Assembly: GCA_001972305.1 (NCBI GenBank)
Contig: BDDD01001505.1
Location: 190,052-254,051 of the forward strand
Reading direction: 5' to 3'
DNA length: 64,000 nucleotides
Origin: Cephalotus follicularis
Taxonomy: Eukaryota > Streptophyta > Magnoliopsida > Oxalidales > Cephalotaceae
The position numbers and the translations under genes are program-made. The notes beneath the pieces were generated by a model, which was given only the letters and a program-made list of their open reading frames with translations, searched no databases and was not told where the DNA came from. Shown here in pieces: positions 56,440 to 64,000 of the stretch (the stretch's first letter is position 1; the number at the start of each line of letters is the position of its first letter).

Positions 56440-57884
56440 TGTCTCAAAACAGTGGAAGATTTATCAATTATGGGCATAGGGTTTAGGGGTGATCAATTTT
56501 AATTTTTAGCCAAATGATTGATCCCCAAGCAATGAGAAACCCTAACCTATGTCCACAATTGTCCAAATCTGTCCAAGGAGCACTAATTGAGCATCTAATA
56601 AAACCACATAAACATTCCAAGCATGGGAGGGTCGGGTTTGGAGTTGGAGTAACCATAACTCCAACTTTGATCCTAAAAAACTGCATTAGGGTAACACACA
56701 AAACCTAAGCAATTGGATCCTCAAACCCAAACCCTAGCAATTCCAAACCCTAAGGGTTTGCTAGGGTTTTCTCAACAAAAGACTCAAGGGTTCGACAAGG
56801 GTTAGGAACCCTAGCCTTGACCCGAAACTTCATGCCACACAAGACAAACATCACAAAAACATACCACAATCAACATATAAACACATATATATGATCATCA
56901 TGGGTTTGGCTAAGGTTGGCAAACCCTAGCCCCAATCTGATTTTCACAAAGAGAAGGGAATGAAGAAATGTCCACAACTCTTTAACTCCTTCCTTCATTT
57001 TTTCCCTCATCACTTTAATAGCAATAATCCACCTCCAATTTTCGGATCAAAGTGCTCCATGCTTGACCCGAATTTTGACCCATCTAAGCTCCATATTTGA
57101 GCTTCATTCCTTCACCAAAATTGCTCACCAAGGTTCGACCTTCAACATAGTTGAAGCTTGGAGGCTAGTGTGTTTAGGTCCTAAAGGTAAACATCACAAA
57201 AGGAAAAGATGAAACACATTTTGTGAAGCATCTCCACCCTTAGTGACTATGTGTGTAAAAGGAACTTGTAGAGTTGTCTAACTCTCTCAAGGCTTCAAGC
57301 TTTTCTTGTCATCCATTAATGGAGTCTTAAGAAACAAAGACAGAGGAAGAAGAAGAGAGAAAACACGGGTTGGTATGGGAGAGAAGAGAGAGACGGATTG
57401 TATGTTTTCAAAATGGCAATTGACTTTCCTTTTTGTCACATGTCTCCATCTATTGTTTCTCATTTTTAAAGGAGCTGTATATCTCACTTTAAAATGTGTC
57501 CTTCACACTTTATTAAAGTCTCTCCCTCCATTTTTTCTTGTGGTAGCTGTGCCTCACTCTTCCCCAAGTGAGGAGGGCCCCACCTTGTCACCAAATGTTT
57601 CTTACACATGTGCAAGAACATGGCCCACACTTTGTCATAAGTTGTGTGCTATTCACTAAACCTTTTAAATACACATAAGACAAAATAGGAGACCAACTTT
57701 AATGGACTCACATAGGCATGGGGTGATGGTGGCCGAATTTTATGGAATCCATTTGCTAATTTTGGTCCACGTGGCTAATGTTACACCAAAAGTTAGTCGC
57801 CCCATTTTCTCTATTCTTACAAGATAATTTGTCCAACACTCAAGCCTTTGACCGAAATATTTTATTATGATGATGCTTCTAATC

Positions 57885-58718
57885 TGTAATGACCCAAACC
57901 TAACCACATGGGAGATTATCTGCTTTTGTCCCATGGGCGTGGTGTATCACGGTTTTGTCCTACTTGATGGATTGGATAGACTTCCCAGGAGGTCACTCAT
58001 CCTGGTTTCCTGAGCGCAGCATGCTTAACATTGGAGTTTCCACTAACTCCTAGGCCAATCCATCAAAACGTGTGTCATATGATTAGGTTCTAGGATCATT
58101 TCTTATGTAGCACAACCATACTTTTCCCCCATTTCATTGGATCCGGTTCATTCCTATCACAAGGGTGGCTTTATCTCATGGAGAGCTCTTTCCTTTAGGA
58201 TGGCATCGAGAGCTCTGTCTCCTAGCCCACTCTTAAGGGGGGTGTCACAGGCCCACCAGCTTCCGCCTGGTTCATCCCCTAACCACATCTACAAGAGGGG
58301 GTCCGTCTCTATACCAATTTTAATGACCTGAACCTTAACCACATGAGAGATTGTCCGCTTTTGTCCCACCGGCGTGGTACATCACGATTTTGTCCTACTT
58401 GATGGATTGGTTAGACTTCCCAGGAGGTCACCCATCCTAGTTTCCTGAGCGCTGCACTCTTAACCTTGGAGTTTCCACCAACTCCTAAGCCAATCCATCA
58501 AAAGGTGCCTCATATGATTAGGCTCTAGAATCATTTCTTATGTAGCACAGTCGTACTTTTCTCATATTTCGATGGATCCGGTTCATTCCTGTCACAAGGA
58601 CGGCTTCATCTCATGGAGAGCTCTTTCCTTTAGGATGGCATCGAGAGCTCTTTCCTCAGGATGGCATAATCACATGGAGAGCTCTATATCCTTGCCCATT
58701 CTTAAGCGGGGTGTCACA
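57885..58718 (-). mobile_element. Cassandra TRIM, complete with both LTRs and TSD
   Basis: An 834-bp element is flanked by TAATC at 57880-57884 and 58719-58723. LTRs are 57885-58249 (365 bp) and 58319-58718 (400 bp), with a 69-bp centre that holds a primer site (minus strand TTGGTATAGAGAC near 58304-58317). On the minus strand each LTR starts TGTGACACCCC and holds a 5S-rRNA-like segment (58413-58490 and 57979-58060) with GGATGGGTGACCTCCTGGGA. Cassandra elements carry no genes and are widespread in vascular plants. The two LTRs differ by more than 10% by eye, and the right one has a local duplication. It looks structurally whole but old. Confidence 0.92.
58413..58490 (-). other. 5S-rRNA-like domain of Cassandra LTR
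   Basis: On the minus strand TTGGAAACTCCAAGGTTAAG-like sequence is followed by CTAGGATGGGTGACCTCCTG and GGAAGTC. The C-box end of the 5S polymerase III promoter is well kept; the A-box end is diverged. The second copy is at 57979-58060. It is not a 5S gene. Confidence 0.85.
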
Positions 58719-59996
58719 TAATCACTTGACATAAAGTGATAAATATCAAGAAAATAAAATATTCTTGGTCAAAGTAACATCTCTGCGATGTCATCCCCTT
58801 ACCATAATCGAGCGGGACCCAGAAAGCTCGGTTGTTATCTGGTACACTGATAAATTTCTCAGAACATCCTGAGTTCTGGTACAACCATCCTAATAGTCCT
58901 CGACTATTCACAAGATGGCCCCTGTGTGAACTTTCATCACCTGCGGATCCGTGTATTACCATATCCATCAGTCGTTGGCCAGATAGCCAGTGCTTTAAGC
59001 CCGTCTTCAGCATATGTGTCATGTATCCCTTTCACTATAGGCTCTGACCACGGACTAGGGTGTGGAAAAATGTCCACCCTAGAAAATTCCGTGATTCTAT
59101 AAATCAATGAACACATTGTGACTTTGGCGGACTTTCCTCAAAATCACCCAATATCCAGCCTGCCTACACCTGGCCAGGATTTCAGTCAACAATGGTCAAA
59201 GATCGTATAGAGCCCTTCATCCATCATTATGGGTGTGACGATTCCATATTGCGAACTCGCTCCATACGTCTCAATGTAGCTTTCACATGACCCAAAGACA
59301 ACCGTTTATCCAGCACATGGCTAGTGCTGGGGAAGGCGGAAACCAAAGTCATGTGGTCACTGCACAATGCATGCCAGCCACTCAGTTCTCAGGATACAAC
59401 GTAGGCTAAGACCTACTAGTCACCATATACTATACACCACCGAAGACAATAGGGATCCTATTGGCAAGGGTAGTGTCCATCCATATAGGTCACCTATGGT
59501 GGGTCGGTTCAGTATGATGCTCCTTGCACATACCCCGTATCAGCTGTAGTGCCATCCAAATGGTCACGAGAGAATCCGTCTTCCCTGTTACAACGGGAGC
59601 AAGCATAATACGACAAGTCTTTGTGGTTCATCAATTGCCCAGAAAGTGAACCTATGACTTGGAACTCCTGTCTGAAGGGACTAAGGATCTCATTCTCATT
59701 ACCTCCTTGGCATGAGATCCAACCCCTCGGTTACAGGGTGATATATGTGTACTCAGTTGACATGGTGATCAACTGATCCACTTTTAACGGTTTGGGATTT
59801 ACATACAGCAGGGTTGCCATTGTTAAATGTTTATGCATAATAGAACATAATTAGAACTTAGAATGTAGGGTAAGAGTGTAAAGTACATTCATGCAACCAA
59901 CCATAGGCTTGCATGGATTTTTCCACTTAAGGAATATATCAAATATGTACACCTATCAAGCCTCTTCTTGCCTTGCAGGGACACCCAACACCAACA

Positions 59997-60012
59997 ATCT
60001 CCCACTTGGCCC
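59997..60012 (-). promoter_or_regulatory. Polypurine tract of Y
   Basis: On the minus strand GGGCCAAGTGGGAGAT directly precedes the LTR start TGTTGGTGTTGGG. Confidence 0.8.
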
Positions 60013-60049
60013 TACAACCACGAAGACCTTACAGCCTAAGCATATCATA

Positions 60050-60965
60050 CATTTGACTAACTCAAGTACAAAATTGCTAATGGCATTGGTCAGTGGGTCT
60101 GCTAAGTATGCTACCTTTGCAAATATCTCAAAAGGGAACGTTTCTCTGTATTATGATCTCCATGATCATATGATCTAATTGATCAAGGGATACCGTTGTT
60201 GTTTAAAATGATGGAGTGGTAATGAGACCGCGGTTCCTGGGTTTGTGCAAAGCCCTCCATCATCATCACAGTCATCACACTGTATGAACGATAGGTGGAA
60301 CCACTATAAGTTCACTAATGAACTTTCACTTCCAAAACAACTACTCTGATGCGGTATCTTAGGTCATGACATACTCAATATGCATAGCGGGGTTTGCAGC
60401 ATCGTTTGATTTAAACTCTTGCATCTCTTACAACACCTTCGTTTAGGATAATAAAATATCCTCAAACAGATTTATGATCATCCAAATCAATTTTGAAATA
60501 TAGAGTTCCCAATACCCTTAAGTTTCATATTGCACTATATTCTCCATATGAAAAGAAGGGATCTTGAGGTCTCCTAAGTTTATCACAATCCATATTGACA
60601 ATTTCCAGTGCATATCACTAGAATTAGGACTAAAAATCGACTAGCCACTCTCTCAGGCATGTCTGACATCAGGCCCAAAAAAAGGTATGGCATACATGAC
60701 GGAGTCCACAGCCCATGCTTATGGTTTCTTGTTCATGCGTGTCCTCTGCTCAATGTCCCTAAAGAAATCCTCTCGAAGAGAAGAATTCCATGGCCAATTG
60801 GCAGTAGGCCATATGAATGGAATCCTTTTCGCCATACCTAATCAGCTCCTTGCTGATGTATTGGCTTTGGGAAAGCCCAAGCAATCTACTCGATCTACTC
60901 TTTAGATCTTAATTCTCTAAAACGTAGAAAGCCTCTCCAAAATCCTTGATAGAGAAAATTCTTGG
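60050..60965 (-). pseudogene. Y reverse transcriptase second half and RNase H tail
   Basis: Minus-strand reading shows FSIKDFGEAFYVLE and RLLGLSQSQYI (end of RT), decayed RNase H text, and the closing VAYLADPLTNAI type motif just before the polypurine tract. It is heavily decayed. The first half of the RT lies on the other side of an inserted LTR remnant. Confidence 0.6.
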
Positions 60966-63127
60966 TTTATTGTACTTTACATGAATTGTACCATGTTTAT
61001 ATACTTTAGCCAAGATAGTGATATCTAGGTTATCCCATATCCGGTAGACATAAGCCACATCTATACCAAAAGATGTTTCAGCTACGGGATGCTAGCTTAA
61101 GGTCAACCATAGACCTTTATAGCGTGCATTATCCAAATGGACTTAAGCATATGCAATTTGCTAGAGAGTATCCCTATCTCTCAAGCGCTGTCAAAAACTT
61201 TGCCTATTATCCTCCTTGGAGGATTTCCTTACTGAGATTTCATCTTATATTTGGAATCCTTTCCCGATTATGTCTCAAGAGGATTCAACCTCTAATTCCT
61301 TATCATCCTATGGTTTTTCACCCGGTAGTAACTGATGGAATCGGATATACCGAGTCCGATGCCAAAATGGACATAGGTGTGTAGGGTGTAGAATAAAACT
61401 TTAAATGTACAATCATGTAGCGGAAGAACACCCAATAAAACATAAACCATTCCATTATGGCACGTCCACAGATCACATGGTTCACCACAACATCAACAGA
61501 ATTGAATTAGTGTCACCATTGCAAACAATGGTGACACACAAGCATGGCATAAGCAAGAAGGACCAAGAATTTATACCAGTGAGTGTTGGCTCCTTCGTTC
61601 TTTGCCGCTACAAGCTTGAGTAGAATCCCTTTGATATTCTCCAAGCCTCAGGAACACCAAGTAATCCAACTAGCAAAATCAAAGTGCTTGAACTCACTCT
61701 CTCTCTCACTTAGCTTAGAGAAGGAGTATTGATTATGACAAATGAAGTCAATAATAAATCCACCCTAGATAAGCCTTTGCTTGGTGTTTATCAGATAAAG
61801 GAACACACACCTGCAGAGAAGAATCTGAGATCAATTGCCCAGTAAAAAAATGTCTCAACCTCCTTTTCCATTTTCTGCAGAAATGCTTATAACTAGCCTA
61901 AAATTCTCTCTCCCAATTTCCCATTCACTTAGAATCATGACCTTCACTCCCTGGGAGTCCGAAGCCATGATTCCCACGTTTCTAAAACGTGTAAAATCAA
62001 GAGAAATCGGCTAAGGATATGAGAGAAGTAGTGCCCACGAAGTGAGATCGTGCACTGGTTGCACGTTCTGCTCAAAGACGTCGATGCCTTCCAAAACACG
62101 TCGACGCCTATGTAACGTGGCACTAAAGCACATCGATGCTTTCTAAAATACATCGACGTCTTTATCAAAGAAACGCATCGACGTCTTTCTAAAAGACATC
62201 GACGTTTTCTGGCCAGTCAAGCATGAAAAGTCTAACTCTTTGAGTGATCTCATATAACTTTCAAATATTGGTTAAGTAAGATTAAGCATATGTGTTTCCA
62301 CAAAATGTAAAATCCACACAACTGATATTTGACACAAAGACTTAATATGTCTAACATATTAAAGATCTAATCATTATAAGGCGGGGACCCTTTAAAATCT
62401 TGGTTAGTTCGAGAGGTGTTCACAAATAATCGAAATACCCCTAGGGTTCGGTTTAGCCATTCTAAATGATCCCAGACAATTCAAATGCTCTCGGAATATT
62501 ATCTAATATTATCCAGATGGACAAACTTAATCTAATTAATTTTCTCATAATTTATTACACACCTCATTAACCCTAGATTTTCTAGGTTGTCGATTCGCGT
62601 GCACTATAATCCCTTGTCATACTTGGCCCCGCTTGAGGTCTAGGGTAAGGATATGTGTCAACCCTAGATTGTACCTCAATGGCTAAAATATCTGATCATT
62701 ACTAGGACCTTTGGTAAACTCTCCGGAAATCTAATTTCCAGTCTACCTCAACGTTGGCTAAGGATTTCATAAGTCCAAAGTATAATAAGACAATAATAGG
62801 GCCGATCACCTTCGCTCAGTTGTGACAATCCCTTATTGCGCACTCACTTATATTCGTATAGGTTCGATCATACCCAAAGACCACCCGATTGCCAGCCCTG
62901 CACAAGGACTGGGTAAAGTGGAGATCAAAGCATAAGCGTCTCCATACAATATAGAGTAGTCGCTCAGGTCTAAGGATCAGACGAGTTTAAGAACTCGCTA
63001 AGTGATCATCACTTATACACAACCGCAACCAGTAGGAATCAGTACTGACACGAGAATAGCGACTCTCCGAACAGTGTCTCCTACGCGGGTCCTGTTCAGT
63101 GTACACGCTCCCAGCGCATAGTTAGCC
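60966..63127 (-). mobile_element. LTR remnant inserted in the RT of Y
   Basis: The RT of Y stops near AKIWL at 63128 and resumes near FSIKDFGEA at about 60960, so the stretch between is an insertion. From 63127 to about 61386 the minus strand reads like the W/X/Y LTR family from its middle on: GAACAGGACCC, ATTCCTACTGG, GACCTGAGCGAC, GCGCAATAAGGGATTGTCAC and GGTCTGGA-like words, then a palindrome array. It ends near ACACCCTACA. The remaining 400 bp (61385-60966) is unassigned. No target-site duplication was found. Confidence 0.6.
62060..62215. repeat. Palindrome array, ACATCGACGTCTTT type
   Basis: AAGACGTCGATGCCTT near 62076, ACACGTCGACGCC near 62096, GCACATCGATGCTTTC near 62127, ATACATCGACGTCTTT near 62147, CGCATCGACGTCTTTC near 62172 and AAGACATCGACGTTTTC near 62192. 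The motif is that of the Tekay LTR (15290-15690), but the surrounding sequence is a copia-type LTR. Confidence 0.75.
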
Positions 63128-63955
63128 ATATCTTTGCAGACTGTAACATCCCTACATCATTCCCAATGAGCAGGATGTCATCTACATATAGCACTAAGAA
63201 AGTGATACTAGGACCCTCTTGCTTTCGATAAACACATGGCTCATCTACATTTTTAATGAAGTCAAAAGCTTTGACTGCTTCATCAAAACGTAGATTCCAG
63301 CTACGTGATGCTTGCTTTAATCCATAGATGGACCGTTTGAGCTTGCACACCATGTGCGGGTGCTCGGAAGATGTAAACCCCTCGGGTTGGACATAAAAAT
63401 GTCCTCTTCAAGACGCCCATTTAAAAATGCCGTCTTGACATTCATTTGCCATATCTCATAATCATAATGAGCGGCAATAGCAAGCAAAATCCTAATGGAT
63501 TTAAGCATGGCGACAGGTGAGAAAGTCTTAGTATAGTCGACTCCATGTCGTTGCCTATACCCTTTCACCACTAATCGAGCTTTATAAGTCTCGATTCTTC
63601 CTTCTGCATTCATCTTCTTCTTGAAGATCCATTTGCAGCCAATAGGCACTATGCCTTTGGGTGCTTCAACCAAATTCCACACTTGGTTGGAGTACGTGGA
63701 ATCCATCTCGGATTTCATGGCTCCTAGCCAAGCTTCAGATTCAGTGCTTTGCACTGCCTCTAAGTAGCTGGCAGGCTCATCATCTTCCATGACGTTTATC
63801 TCATCAGTACCATCAATGAGGAAACCATACCTCTTAGGTGCTAATGAGATTCTGCCTGATCTCCTCAAAGGAGCTTTGCCTAACTGAGAACCATTCTCAG
63901 CCTGAGATCCAATCTCAGCTGTGTCTGTTGAAGGTCTAACCTCCAACTCCTCCAT
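63128..63955 (-). pseudogene. Y reverse transcriptase first half
   Basis: On the minus strand: RRSGRISLAPKRYGFLIDGT (linker), NVMEDDEPASYLEAVQS, MDSTYSNQVWNLVEAPKGIV, GCKWIFKKKMNAEGRIETYK, GVDYTKTFSPVAMLKSIRIL, WQMNVKTAFLNGRLEEDIFM, then SIYGLKQASRSWNLRFDEAV and the catalytic LYVDDILLIG. This is copia RT of the Tork/TAR kind. It is part of a broken fossil. Confidence 0.85.
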
Positions 63956-64000
63956 CTCTTATGTGGTTTCTACCTGTGGCAACTCCTTGAGTTCCACCTT

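Larger units (their letters stand above)
56440..59996 (-). mobile_element. Copia element Y, 3' LTR (about 2.7 kb without Cassandra)
   Basis: On the minus strand it starts TGTTGGTGTTGGGTGTCCCT right after the polypurine tract and ends TTTTGAGACA at 56440, next to SIRE B ORF3. It has the same landmarks as X and 1-1752: TGCAATA..GTCACAC..TATAGAGCC at 59215-59265, CCACCATAGG-type words near 59500, and AAACCCTAG clusters at 56700-56770. The Cassandra TRIM sits inside at 57885-58718. Confidence 0.8.
59997..64000 (-). mobile_element. Copia element Y, internal region (Tork/TAR-like), continues past the window
   Basis: Read on the minus strand: RT first half (63955-63128), an inserted LTR remnant (about 63127-60966), RT second half and RNase H tail (about 60965-60050), polypurine tract (60012-59997). 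The RT wording (ASRSWNLRFDEAVKAFDF, LVLYVDDILLIGNDVGML) fits the Tork/TAR group of plant copia elements. Gag and integrase, if present, lie beyond 64000. It is broken, with several breaks. Confidence 0.8.

Noticed and set aside
58413-58490. 5S rRNA gene
   Set aside because: The match covers mainly the C-box side, occurs once per LTR and lies in a Cassandra TRIM with target-site duplication.
1-64000. A bacterial-type defence, biosynthetic or phage system
   Set aside because: All recognisable proteins are plant host genes or plant LTR retrotransposon parts; no such cluster is present.

Overview
This is plant nuclear DNA from a transposon-rich, non-genic part of a large genome. It is probably an angiosperm and perhaps a eudicot, but the species cannot be told. 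The signs are nested Ty1/copia and Ty3/gypsy LTR retrotransposons, tRNA-Met-type primer sites (TGGTATCAGAGC and TGGTATCAAAG), a Cassandra TRIM with 5S-rRNA-like LTRs, and six exons of a plant ZIFL-type major-facilitator transporter with ordinary GT-AG introns. There is no operon, CRISPR array, tRNA gene or true rRNA gene. Nearly all protein-like sequence is retroelement remains, and none of the autonomous elements is whole.

Layout, left to right. 1-1752 is an LTR remnant of a copia family that recurs on the right side of the window (called W/X/Y here). 1768-2325 holds two minisatellite patches. 3268-7032 is a duplicated 3' end plus a 2.9-kb LTR. 7535-7858 is a dead host C2-domain gene, directly followed by a 5'-truncated copia element (7935-11234). 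11618-13137 is the host gene island: six ZIFL exons on the minus strand with all visible splice sites intact and a small MITE in one intron. 13830-14622 is a copia integrase scrap interrupted by a Tekay-type chromovirus (14623-22774). The Tekay carries a solo LTR (R, 18682-21198, TSD GTATT) and is itself interrupted by a Sirevirus (SIRE A, 22780 to about 30870). Next comes a matryoshka: LTR fragment V holds solo LTR U (30986-37306, TSD CCTGT), which holds solo LTR N (31177-34459, TSD ATGGG).

From 38860, LTR fragment W is interrupted by same-family element X, whose LTR holds solo LTR S1 (41462-46906, TSD CTTTG), which holds S2 (41717-44560). A second Sirevirus, SIRE B (48408-56439), sits just inside X, carries solo LTR T (51528-55278, TSD GATTG), and is cut by minus-strand element Y (56440 to beyond the window). 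Y's 3' LTR holds the Cassandra TRIM (57885-58718, TSD TAATC), and Y's reverse transcriptase is split by another LTR remnant.

The most striking signal is shared by many of these LTRs. At least seven LTR families, both copia and gypsy-like, carry arrays of short imperfect palindromes built on a GTCGAC/ATCGAT/GTCAAC core, each family with its own flanking arms (AAGCG..CGCTT, CAG..CTG, GACATCGATGTC, GGCGTCAACGCC, AAGTG..CACTT). In both Sireviruses the family's array appears a second time inside the element, immediately upstream of the envelope-like third ORF. A second shared module, about 60 bp, occurs in three otherwise different LTRs. No new protein-coding system is evident; the novelty is in these non-coding modules.
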